From: Robiginitalea sp.
GTDB taxonomy: Bacteria > Bacteroidota > Bacteroidia > Flavobacteriales > Flavobacteriaceae
Assembly: GCA_024642005.1 (NCBI GenBank)
Contig: JAHECA010000010.1
Span: forward strand, 51,480 to 115,479
DNA: 64,000 nt
Direction: 5' to 3'
The translations under genes and the position numbers were made by a program. The notes under the pieces are model-generated. The model made no database searches and had not been told where the DNA came from. It was given only the letters and a program-made list of their open reading frames with translations. Shown here in pieces: positions 8,541-15,588 of the stretch (its first letter is position 1; every line of letters starts with the position of its first letter).

Positions 8541-9452
8541 ATGAAACGCAGAGACTTTGTTAGAAATACTGGGTTGGCATCGGCTTTTGCCGCCGCGGGC
8601 CCATTGGCGTTCGGGCAGCAACCCGGTTTGCCGGCAGCCGAACCCTTTCGCCTCAATTTCGCCCCCCATCTGGGGATGTTCCGAAGCAGCGCCGGGGAAG
8701 ACCCCATACGTCAGCTCCGCTTTATGGCCGACTCCGGATTCCGGGCCTTTGAAGACAATGAGATGCGCACGCGGCCCGAGGCCGTTCAGGCTGAGATGGC
8801 AAGCGTTATGGCCGAACGCGGCATGCGCATGGGGGTTTTTGTGGCCCATTCCATCTATTGGAATGAGCCCAATCTGGCCTCGGGAGATACCGAACTCCGC
8901 AAGCAGTTCCTCGACGAGATCAGGGCTGCCGTACCTGTGGCAAAGCGGGTGAATGCCACCTGGATGACAGTGGTGCCCGGCCACCTGGATCTACATCTTA
9001 ATATGGGTTACCAAACCGCCCATGTTGTGGAAAGCCTTCGTCAGGCTGCAGCCATTCTGGAGCCTCACGGATTGGTAATGGTATTGGAGCCACTGAACTT
9101 CCGCAACCATCCGGGCATGTTCCTGAGTGGCTCAGGTCAGGCCTATGAAATTTGCAGGGCTGTTAATTCCCCGGCCTGTAAAATTTTGTTCGACATCTAC
9201 CACCAGCAGATCCAGGAAGGAAACCTCATCCCGAATATCGAAGCCTGCTGGGACGAAATCGCTTATTTCCAGATTGGCGACAACCCCGGGCGTAAAGAAC
9301 CCACAACAGGCGAAATCAACTATAAGAACGTCTTTAAGTTTATTGACGGAAGAGGTTATTCGGGCATTTTGGGAATGGAACACGGCAATTCCATAACCGG
9401 CCTCGAAGGAGAACAGCGAATAATTCAGGCCTATCGGGAGGTAGATGCCTGA
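8541..9452 (+). CDS. Exported hydroxypyruvate isomerase-like TIM-barrel protein (303 aa)
   Basis: MKRRDFVRNTGLASAFAAAGPLAFGQQ is a Tat-type signal with a likely cleavage site after AFG. The barrel belongs to the hydroxypyruvate isomerase/AP-endonuclease-2 superfamily. Metal ligands are plausible at Glu in VLEPLN, Asp and His in FDIYHQQIQEG, and Glu in GMEHGNS. It follows the GMC small subunit by 9 bp, so all three genes form one operon. I infer that it acts on the product of the GMC dehydrogenase outside the cytoplasm; a role in photorespiration-like hydroxypyruvate metabolism is less likely because of the export signal. Confidence 0.85.
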   Translation: MKRRDFVRNTGLASAFAAAGPLAFGQQPGLPAAEPFRLNFAPHLGMFRSSAGEDPIRQLRFMADSGFRAFEDNEMRTRPEAVQAEMASVMAERGMRMGVFVAHSIYWNEPNLASGDTELRKQFLDEIRAAVPVAKRVNATWMTVVPGHLDLHLNMGYQTAHVVESLRQAAAILEPHGLVMVLEPLNFRNHPGMFLSGSGQAYEICRAVNSPACKILFDIYHQQIQEGNLIPNIEACWDEIAYFQIGDNPGRKEPTTGEINYKNVFKFIDGRGYSGILGMEHGNSITGLEGEQRIIQAYREVDA

Positions 9453-9594
9453 CCGTTTGTCGAATTGTCGACATGAGGAGTGCATTTCATCGAAAAAATG
9501 GGTAGCGAATTAGGTAGTTTATCCGATTAATTATACCTTTCATCGAGAAGTTTTAGATTAATTAATCATTTTGTAACCTATAAAGTAGAAATAA

Positions 9595-9705
9595 ATGCCC
9601 CCGATCGATTCCTACCTGTACGTACTTCTGAGCTATATTCTGGTGTATACACTTGTACAATTTGCTTACAGCAGATTCCGCAACCGGCTTACCGACCAGC
9701 AATAA
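9595..9705 (+). CDS. Putative 36-aa single-span membrane peptide
   Basis: A short ORF reading MPPIDSYLYVLL, then a hydrophobic, Tyr-rich stretch, and the basic end SRFRNRLTDQQ. The layout is one transmembrane helix with a positive C-terminal tail. No Shine-Dalgarno is visible, which is normal in Bacteroidota. A similar smaller ORF follows at 9826. Coding status is uncertain because the ORF is very short; the repeat of the same architecture is the main support. Confidence 0.35.
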   Translation: MPPIDSYLYVLLSYILVYTLVQFAYSRFRNRLTDQQ

Positions 9706-9768
9706 CACTTAGGCATGGGCCACGCCCTGCCAGCATCGCGCTTTCTTTAACATAGATTTCTGACCGTC

Positions 9769-9789
9769 AAGGCATCCGAGTGATGCCTT
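9769..9789. other. Perfect hairpin between the two small ORFs
   Basis: AAGGCATC and GATGCCTT form a perfect 8-bp stem around the 5-nt loop CGAGT. There is no T tract, so it is not a classical terminator. It could be a processing or stability element for the downstream small ORF. Confidence 0.45.
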
Positions 9790-9825
9790 ACGCACGTATA
9801 TTATTAAACCTCAAGCGTCAGGAGC

Positions 9826-9912
9826 ATGGATTATTATGTGACATTCCTTCTTGTATATGCAGCTATGTTGCTAATTTTCAGAAGCTTAGTTAGGCCCTTG
9901 CTCAAGGACTGA
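9826..9912 (+). CDS. Putative 28-aa single-span membrane peptide
   Basis: The ORF starts at an ATG preceded by AGGAG at a suitable distance. It encodes MDYYVTFLLVYAAMLL, then IFRSLVRPLLKD: one hydrophobic helix with a basic tail. It resembles the ORF at 9595 in pattern (D-x-Y, LLxY, hydrophobic run, F, basic end), which suggests a tandem pair. Such peptides may be regulatory membrane peptides or toxin-like; function is unknown. Confidence 0.4.
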   Translation: MDYYVTFLLVYAAMLLIFRSLVRPLLKD

Positions 9913-9994
9913 ACCAGCAGCCACCCGGGCCTGGACTGCAGGTTACCCGACAGACCCATTGCTGCTATGGCAGCCCGTTTCAATTACTTAAAAA

Positions 9995-10037
9995 GGAATA
10001 CCCGTTACAGGAACCCAATTGGGCGGGTAATTATTCC
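9995..10037. other. Nested hairpin structure
   Basis: GGAATACCCG (9995-10004) pairs with CGGG (10024-10027) and TATTCC (10032-10037), leaving a 4-nt bulge TAAT. Inside lies the palindrome CCCAATTGGG (10014-10023). The structure is not explained by any gene and could be part of a small RNA. Confidence 0.4.
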
Positions 10038-10049
10038 GGCACAAAATAA

Positions 10050-10090
10050 ATAAACCGAACAGGAGTTCGGTGACTCGCTGTTCGGTTTAT
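10050..10090. terminator. Long hairpin, terminator-like
   Basis: ATAAACCGAACA and TGTTCGGTTTAT form a perfect 12-bp stem; within the 17-nt loop, GAGT and ACTC can pair further. The A/T-rich feet on both sides give a short T run in either direction. It probably ends the transcript that covers the small ORFs. Confidence 0.6.
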
Positions 10091-10315
10091 CCCGGGCGCC
10101 CGGTAACTATCAAACTGTACGGCCCCTGGGCGAATGATTATAGTATGCCCACCGGATTTCAATCTAGGTAGTTCCCCCGAAACCTAAAAATCGAACTACA
10201 CCAAACCCAACAAGTGGGTTGGCTGTTCCGATAGGCATTCCGCCCTAACGTAGCCATGTTATGAAATAACAAGCTCCAAGGGCCGTACTTGCGTTTGACA
10301 GTATTTCAAAGACTC

Positions 10316-10891
10316 TTAATAATTCTGCACCGAATTCAGGGGAAGCGCATTGAATTGGCCAACAAGCTTCATACTATTGCCCTCGGCATCGGTGAGCAAC
10401 ATATCTACTTTCCCGCTTACTTCAAGGTCGGTGGCCTGATTGATGGAAATGCTTCCCGACTCAGTAAAAAACAAACGGTCTTCTCCCAGTATGAGATCGG
10501 CATAGCCGAATACGGATTCATTTGCAGAGGCAAACCGCTTATTGCGGGAGGTGACTTCGTAAATATCCTGGGTTATGCTCTGGCCATTTCCGCGCAAGGG
10601 AATCACAAAACCAAAGCCCCGGCCCGCTTTGTTTCTGGTGTTTATGAAATGCAGCTTAAAAACAGGACTGTTTTTTATGCCGGAATGACGATCTGCAAAT
10701 TCAAAATACACAGGCCCTTCAAAGTAGCGCTCATTTCCCTCTTGCAGGGAGGTTATACGATATTCCCCATCTCCCGGGCGGCTCTCCATTCCAGGGGTGT
10801 ACGGGACGATATAGGCAATACTGACCCAAAGCAGGATGGCCAGCACCCCAATTCCCAAAAGGCGAAATATGTACCTATTCGACAGTTTCAT
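10316..10891 (-). CDS. Membrane-anchored protein of unknown function (191 aa)
   Basis: I do not recognise the family. The N-terminus MKLSNRYIFRLLGIGVLAILLWVSIAYI gives one membrane helix. The rest looks like an extracytoplasmic beta-rich domain (YRITSLQEGNERYFEGPVYF, VFKLHFINTRNKAGRGFGF). The start at 10891 is preferred because the frame upstream would run into the next gene; the chosen start overlaps the upstream small gene by 17 bp. The two probably form an operon. A loose resemblance to cytochrome oxidase assembly proteins was considered but not supported. Confidence 0.65.
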   Translation of the reverse strand: MKLSNRYIFRLLGIGVLAILLWVSIAYIVPYTPGMESRPGDGEYRITSLQEGNERYFEGPVYFEFADRHSGIKNSPVFKLHFINTRNKAGRGFGFVIPLRGNGQSITQDIYEVTSRNKRFASANESVFGYADLILGEDRLFFTESGSISINQATDLEVSGKVDMLLTDAEGNSMKLVGQFNALPLNSVQNY

Positions 10892-11087
10892 GAACCTTCT
10901 TAACGGGCGCAAATCCTGCGGCCGGCTTGACTTGTGATTTGGTTGCCAGACCATTGGCCTGGGCCGTTTCTTCTCCCAGAACAGCTTTAACGCGCTGCTC
11001 TTTTTGGTCGCCGGGATTGAAATCGGAAAGCACCGCCAGCAACAGAGCCGTGAGCAAACCCAGGAAAAAAAACAGGCACTTTCTCAT
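10875..11087 (-). CDS. Small membrane-anchored protein of unknown function (70 aa)
   Basis: MRKCLFFFLGLLTALLLAVL is a signal anchor or signal peptide, followed by a hydrophilic tail rich in Lys, Glu and Ala (KEQRVKAVLGEETAQANG). Its end overlaps the start of the 191-aa membrane protein gene by 17 bp, which supports translational coupling. No family was recognised. A hairpin with a T run on the minus strand at 11163-11180 lies in its probable leader. Confidence 0.55.
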   Translation of the reverse strand: MRKCLFFFLGLLTALLLAVLSDFNPGDQKEQRVKAVLGEETAQANGLATKSQVKPAAGFAPVKKVHETVE

Positions 11088-11162
11088 AATTCCCTATGTA
11101 ATTCCCTAATGGTTTTACGGAATGACGAAACGAATGTAGGCCGATAGCCGTACCCGAAAAAT

Positions 11163-11180
11163 GCCGATTGTATAATCGGC
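11163..11180 (-). terminator. Hairpin with T run on the minus strand
   Basis: GCCGATT and AATCGGC form a perfect 7-bp stem with a 4-nt loop. Read on the minus strand it is followed by CATTTTTC. It lies upstream of the leftward small membrane gene, so it would act as an attenuator in its leader rather than at an operon end. Confidence 0.5.
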
Positions 11181-11386
11181 TGTAAAATGTGTATGAATAG
11201 CAATTAGCGGCTATTTGCTTTTCACGCCCATCTATCTGTCTGTGTTTCTGTATTTTACATGTATTTATATTTTGTTCGGATAGCCATTGAGGCCGAAAGG
11301 GAGCTGAATTATACCGTATTCGAACCGTTTATAAGGGATTTCTCGCAGCACGCACATGTTCGCAGCGCAAGCGCATAGCAAGCCAT

Positions 11387-11394
11387 TATTTTTG
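11387..11394 (+). promoter_or_regulatory. Candidate -7 element for lytTR-lytS
   Basis: TATTTTTG matches the Bacteroidota -7 consensus TAnnTTTG and lies 31 bp before the response regulator start. No clear -33 TTG at the expected spacing. Confidence 0.45.
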
Positions 11395-11425
11395 CGTATT
11401 TTAGATTGAAAAGCTGGGGTTGAAT

Positions 11426-12160
11426 ATGCTTGAGGCCATACTTGTCGATGACGAAGAAAAAGCGCTGCAAAGCCTTAAATGGGAATTGACAAATTTTTCC
11501 GATGACATCGCTGTGGTTGCCTGCTTTACAGACCCTGAAGCAGCCCTGGCCTACCTCCACAAGAACCAGCCCGATTGCCTTTTTCTGGATATTGAAATGC
11601 CCACCATGGATGGTTTCCAGTTCATCCAGAAATTGCAGAATAAAGAAGTGGCTGTCGTCATTACCACAGCTTATAACCAGTACGCCATCAAGGCGCTGAA
11701 AAACGAGGCCATCGACTACCTGCTCAAACCCATCGATTCTGACGACCTCAGGGAGACCATTGTAAAAATTCGCAAGCACCACGCCCGCAGCCTGACTGCC
11801 GAAAAGCTGGAGCGCATCCTGCTCCGGTATAACGCCAGCTCCCCCCAGCGCAAAATCACCCTCAACACAGATGGCAAACTGCTGTTCCTTGACAATGAAG
11901 ACATTCTCTATGCCGAATCGGACGGGAATTACAGCACAATATACCTGTCAGACGGGCAGAAAATCGTCCTGACTAAAAAATTGAAGGAAGTCGGCGAAAT
12001 GTTGCCTGCCGATTCCTTTTTCAGGATCCACAATTCCTATATCATTAACCTGAATAAGATCAAAGAATTTCTGAAGACTGATGGATACGTAATCTTGAAA
12101 TCCAACCATAAAATACCGGTTTCGCGTCAGAAAAAATCAGATTTCCTGGACCTGATTTAA
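11426..12160 (+). CDS. LytTR family response regulator (244 aa)
   Basis: The receiver domain spans residues 1 to about 115, with the phospho-acceptor Asp55 in FLDIEMPTMDGF and the conserved Lys in LLKPID near residue 105. The C-terminal LytTR DNA-binding domain (about 145-244) is recognised by ILYAESDGNYSTIYL and FFRIHNSYIINLNKI. The ATG at 11426 is used rather than the TTG two codons upstream. The histidine kinase gene starts 14 bp downstream, so the two form a two-component system. Its target genes cannot be told from the sequence. Confidence 0.93.
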   Translation: MLEAILVDDEEKALQSLKWELTNFSDDIAVVACFTDPEAALAYLHKNQPDCLFLDIEMPTMDGFQFIQKLQNKEVAVVITTAYNQYAIKALKNEAIDYLLKPIDSDDLRETIVKIRKHHARSLTAEKLERILLRYNASSPQRKITLNTDGKLLFLDNEDILYAESDGNYSTIYLSDGQKIVLTKKLKEVGEMLPADSFFRIHNSYIINLNKIKEFLKTDGYVILKSNHKIPVSRQKKSDFLDLI

Positions 12161-12174
12161 GCCGGTCACCCCTC

Positions 12175-14109
12175 ATGCAGTCTACCTGTTACAAGATCAT
12201 GATCCTGTTTGGCCTGATGGCCCTGACGCCCCGATTGGCTGCCCAGCCCATCCCTGAAGATTTCCGGCGCATCACCGACAGCCTCATCTCCAAAAGCCCA
12301 AAGACCTATCAGGAATTCAATGATGCCCTGCGCCTGTACCAGCAAGACACCGTATTGATGCTCTATTTCGCACGTCAGAGCCAGATTCATGATTTTCAGG
12401 ATGGCCTGGCTTACTCCCATAACCAATTGGGCGACCAGCTGCAGTATATTTCAGCTTACGACCGGGCCATCCAACAGCATGAAAAGGCTCTGGAGGCCGC
12501 TCGAAAAGCAACCAACCTCGAATTGAGAATAATTAGCATGAACAGGCTCGGAGAGGCACACCTGCAAATGGAATCGATCAAGAACTCCTACGACTCCTTC
12601 CATGAAGCCCTGAATATGGCCCAGGCCATCTCCGAGCCTCCAGAAGTCATCCTGACCGAGAAAAACAAGGCCCTGACCGGAATCGGCGACATCTATAATT
12701 TACTCCGGCAATGGAATTTGGCCATTGAGTATTATGAAGATTCTCTCAAGGACGCCATCCTGACTGGCAATCTGGAGGGGCAGGCCATCAACTACCAGAG
12801 AATTGCAGATTGCTATGAGGCACTGGATAAGCTCGATCCGGCAATGCAGTATTACGAAAAGTCGCAGGAGGTAAACAGGATTTTGGGCTCCCGCCGGATC
12901 GACATCGTGAATCAAATGGGCAAAGCACATGTGCTGACCCACCAGAATCAGCCAGAGAAAGCGCTGCAATTGCTGGAATCTATCCTGTCGGATACGGAAG
13001 CACTGGGCGATCAGGATGTCCGCTCTTCGATATACATCCAATTCGGCTGGATATTTTCCAAACTCGGGGAGTTAAAGACCGCCAAGAGCAACCTGCACAA
13101 AGGACTGGCCATTGCCGAAAGCATTCCGCTCTTCAGCAATATCTACCAGGCCAATTTGTGGCTCCACGATGTCTTTAAGGCCGAAGGCGATTATGAAAAT
13201 GCCCTCGCTTCATTCGAAAAAGCCATATCGGCCCGAAATACATTTTCCAACGACCCAAACAGACGGTATGTAATAGAAACCATTTCGAATGCCGAGGCCG
13301 AGAAAAGGGAGATTCAGATCGAAATGCTCGCCAAGGAAAACGAACTGGTCAACATGAAACTGAGGAGAAACCGCACCACCCTGCTGGTCGGGGCCTTGCT
13401 GCTGGTCCTCTTTACCCTGATCCTCTACATCCTGTACAGGCAATTCCAGCTCAACAGCGAGAAAAAGGTGCTCACCCTCGAACAGAGCATGCTGCGCAGT
13501 CAGATGAACCCGCATTTTCTGTTCAATTCACTCAATTCGATTAAGCTGTACATCATCAACAATGAACAGAAAAATGCCGTTCATTACCTGAATAAATTTT
13601 CAAAGCTGGTTCGCAAAATCCTGGAAGCTTCATCCCTTAAGGAAATCCCACTGCAGGAAGAACTGGAAACCGTGGAACTTTATATGAATATTGAAAACAT
13701 ACGGTTTAACAATGAGATAGATTTTGCAGTAGCCATAGACCCCGCCATTAACACCAGCCTGATAAAAATACCCTCCCTTATTTTGCAGCCCTTTCTGGAA
13801 AATGCCCTTTGGCACGGTTTGTCGTCTAAGGAAGGGGAGAAGATAATCCGGGTGGAAGTAAAGCAGGCGGGGCGGGGCTATATCGAAATAGGAATCCGGG
13901 ATAACGGGATTGGCCGTATGGCGTCCGAACGACTTAAGGAAAGTCGGGTTTTAAAACGGAAATCGGTTGGGATTGCCATTACCAAGGAGCGACTGGCCAA
14001 TTTTTCCAAGGATTTCCACAACAACTACGACGTGTATATGGAAGACCTTTTTGGCCCCGGCGGTGTCCCAGCAGGAACTCAGGTCACTTTACGTATACCT
14101 ACCGTTTAA
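12175..14109 (+). CDS. LytS-type sensor histidine kinase with TPR sensor region (644 aa)
   Basis: A signal peptide at residues 1-22 leads into a tetratricopeptide-repeat region (about 60-370), then a single membrane helix at about 400-422 (LLVGALLLVLFTLILYILY). The His_kinase domain follows, with the phospho-accepting His447 in MNPHFLFNSLN and an ATPase lid at DNGIGRMASERL. This TPR-TM-HisKA architecture is typical of Bacteroidota LytS proteins paired with LytTR regulators. The TPR part should be periplasmic. The end of the gene overlaps the converging DUF3109 gene by 11 bp. Confidence 0.93.
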   Translation: MQSTCYKIMILFGLMALTPRLAAQPIPEDFRRITDSLISKSPKTYQEFNDALRLYQQDTVLMLYFARQSQIHDFQDGLAYSHNQLGDQLQYISAYDRAIQQHEKALEAARKATNLELRIISMNRLGEAHLQMESIKNSYDSFHEALNMAQAISEPPEVILTEKNKALTGIGDIYNLLRQWNLAIEYYEDSLKDAILTGNLEGQAINYQRIADCYEALDKLDPAMQYYEKSQEVNRILGSRRIDIVNQMGKAHVLTHQNQPEKALQLLESILSDTEALGDQDVRSSIYIQFGWIFSKLGELKTAKSNLHKGLAIAESIPLFSNIYQANLWLHDVFKAEGDYENALASFEKAISARNTFSNDPNRRYVIETISNAEAEKREIQIEMLAKENELVNMKLRRNRTTLLVGALLLVLFTLILYILYRQFQLNSEKKVLTLEQSMLRSQMNPHFLFNSLNSIKLYIINNEQKNAVHYLNKFSKLVRKILEASSLKEIPLQEELETVELYMNIENIRFNNEIDFAVAIDPAINTSLIKIPSLILQPFLENALWHGLSSKEGEKIIRVEVKQAGRGYIEIGIRDNGIGRMASERLKESRVLKRKSVGIAITKERLANFSKDFHNNYDVYMEDLFGPGGVPAGTQVTLRIPTV

Positions 14110-14665
14110 AGGACCGGGCCACCTCTTCCAAATCGGCATACCAGGCCTCTCCGAATTTCCGGATCAGCGCTTCTTTGACAAATTTGTAGATTGGGACCTG
14201 GAGCTCGGCCCCGAGCTGGCATGCCGGGTCGCAGATTTGCCACTGGTGGTAATTCACGGCAGTAAGCTGCGTGTACTGGCGAATGCGGACCGGGTACAGG
14301 TGGCAGGAGACCGGTTTTTTCCAGGATACTGCCCCGGCCCGGTAGGCAGCTTCAATTCCGCAGAGGGCAATGCCCTCCTGATAAATCACATAAGCGCATT
14401 CTGCCCCGCCCAGCAAAGGGGTTTCCCATTCCCCGTCCTCGCCCAGCACATAAGTTCCCTGAGCTTCTATAGCAGTCACGCCTTCGGGTCGAAGGAAGGG
14501 TTTTACCTTGGGGTAGATGTCGTTTAAAATCTGTATCTCGGCTTCTTCAAGGGGCGCCCCTGCATTGCCGTCTACACAGCAACTGCCCTTGCAAGCCTGC
14601 AGGTTGCAGACAAACTCCTTTTCCAGTATCTCTTCAGACACGACTGTTTTGCCAAGCTCAAACAT
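14099..14665 (-). CDS. DUF3109 family protein (188 aa)
   Basis: A Cys-rich cytoplasmic protein with conserved cysteines in VCNLQACKGSCCVDGNAG (residues about 19-32), AECAYVIY, LCGIE, VSCHLYPVRI and ICDPACQLG. The pattern recalls YkgJ-like zinc or iron-sulfur binding proteins. No biochemical function is established. It converges on and overlaps the histidine kinase gene by 11 bp. A TATCTTTG promoter element lies 18 bp upstream of its ATG. Confidence 0.88.
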   Translation of the reverse strand: MFELGKTVVSEEILEKEFVCNLQACKGSCCVDGNAGAPLEEAEIQILNDIYPKVKPFLRPEGVTAIEAQGTYVLGEDGEWETPLLGGAECAYVIYQEGIALCGIEAAYRAGAVSWKKPVSCHLYPVRIRQYTQLTAVNYHQWQICDPACQLGAELQVPIYKFVKEALIRKFGEAWYADLEEVARSFKR

Positions 14666-14682
14666 AAGTGCTATTAGTGCAG

Positions 14683-14690
14683 CAAAGATA
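14683..14690 (-). promoter_or_regulatory. -7 promoter element for the DUF3109 gene
   Basis: Minus-strand TATCTTTG matches TAnnTTTG and lies 18 nt from the start codon. Confidence 0.5.
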
Positions 14691-14753
14691 TTATTTTGAG
14701 GTTCACCCGCTATAAAATGAATGTCCTCCCGGCACGGATTTCACAATTCCGCC

Positions 14754-14761
14754 TACCTTTG
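14754..14761 (+). promoter_or_regulatory. -7 promoter element for marC-like gene
   Basis: TACCTTTG matches TAnnTTTG and lies 20 nt before the ATG at 14782. No clear -33 TTG. Confidence 0.5.
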
Positions 14762-14781
14762 CCGAATTAATTCAGATTCCC

Positions 14782-15354
14782 ATGAAACTGAACCTGCGTG
14801 AAATCGCCTCGGCTACCATGATTTTGTTCGCTGTAATCGACATTGTCGGGAGCGTACCCATCATCATTGACCTGCGGAATAAGGTGGGGCATATCCAATC
14901 AGAAAAAGCATCCATAGTGGCCGCTATCATTATGATCTCCTTCCTGTTCATCGGGGAGGAAATCCTGAATTTGATTGGCATAGACGTAAATTCCTTTGCG
15001 GTGGCAGGCTCTTTTGTGCTCTTCTTTCTGGCGATCGAGATGATTCTTGGGGTTACCCTGTACAAGGACGATGCGCCTCAAACCGCAGCAGTTGTGCCCC
15101 TGGCCTTTCCGCTTATTGCCGGTGCAGGAACCATGACCTCCCTGCTTTCGCTGCGGGCGGAATACGAAGTGGTCAACATTATCGTGGCCATTATCCTGAA
15201 TATTATCTTTGTATACCTGGTGTTGAAATCGAGTTACCGGATTGAACGCGTTTTGGGCCAAAGCGGGCTGAGCGTGATCAGAAAGGTCTTCGGGGTTATC
15301 CTGATGGCTATTGCGGTCAAGTTATTTGCCACCAACATCCACGGCCTGTTTTAG
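14782..15354 (+). CDS. MarC family integral membrane protein (190 aa)
   Basis: Six hydrophobic segments and the family signatures FAVIDIVGSVPIIIDL near the N-terminus and PLAFPLIAGAGTMTSLLSL near residue 112. MarC/SNAT-like proteins are inner-membrane proteins; some are amino acid transporters, but the general function is unsettled. The length is normal for the family. A 67-aa membrane protein gene follows after 25 bp and may be co-transcribed. Confidence 0.9.
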   Translation: MKLNLREIASATMILFAVIDIVGSVPIIIDLRNKVGHIQSEKASIVAAIIMISFLFIGEEILNLIGIDVNSFAVAGSFVLFFLAIEMILGVTLYKDDAPQTAAVVPLAFPLIAGAGTMTSLLSLRAEYEVVNIIVAIILNIIFVYLVLKSSYRIERVLGQSGLSVIRKVFGVILMAIAVKLFATNIHGLF

Positions 15355-15379
15355 GCGGCGGTTCTAAAAATAGCGCACG

Positions 15380-15583
15380 ATGAACAAAATTCTCCTGACG
15401 GTATTCCTGGTGATTGCCCTGGCCCTGATAGCCTACAACGCCACAAAGCTGAACTTCCAACACCCCCTGGCAGGCGACAGCCTTGTTGCCCTGATCGGGA
15501 TCGTTGCATCGCTTTGCGCCGTGGTGCTGCTGCTCATTTACAACACCTCCAAAAGAATCCAGAAAAAACTGGACGAAGAATAA
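15380..15583 (+). CDS. Small two-helix membrane protein (67 aa)
   Basis: The protein has a hydrophobic helix at residues 3-20 (ILLTVFLVIALALIAYNA), a short loop, a second helix at about 35-55 (LVALIGIVASLCAVVLLLIY) and a charged tail (SKRIQKKLDEE). No named family was recognised. It is 25 bp downstream of the marC-like gene. Its stop is 5 bp from the end of the converging protease gene. Confidence 0.65.
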   Translation: MNKILLTVFLVIALALIAYNATKLNFQHPLAGDSLVALIGIVASLCAVVLLLIYNTSKRIQKKLDEE

Positions 15584-15588
15584 TTGCG

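Larger units (their letters stand above)
9453..10315. other. 863-bp intergenic region
   Basis: No ordinary gene is present. It holds the two small membrane-peptide ORFs (9595-9705, 9826-9912) and three hairpins (9769-9789, 9995-10037, 10050-10090). From 10091 to 10315 I see only short, unsupported ORFs. No tRNA-like fold was recognised. Confidence 0.6.
11088..11425. other. Divergent 338-bp intergenic region
   Basis: This gap separates the leftward membrane pair from the rightward LytTR regulator. It contains the hairpin at 11163-11180 and a candidate -7 element at 11387-11394. No other ORF or RNA gene is convincing. Confidence 0.5.

Noticed and set aside
10316..10891. Cytochrome oxidase assembly (Coa1-like) protein
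   Set aside because: Only the general layout (one helix plus a small beta domain) is similar; no signature motif could be seen.
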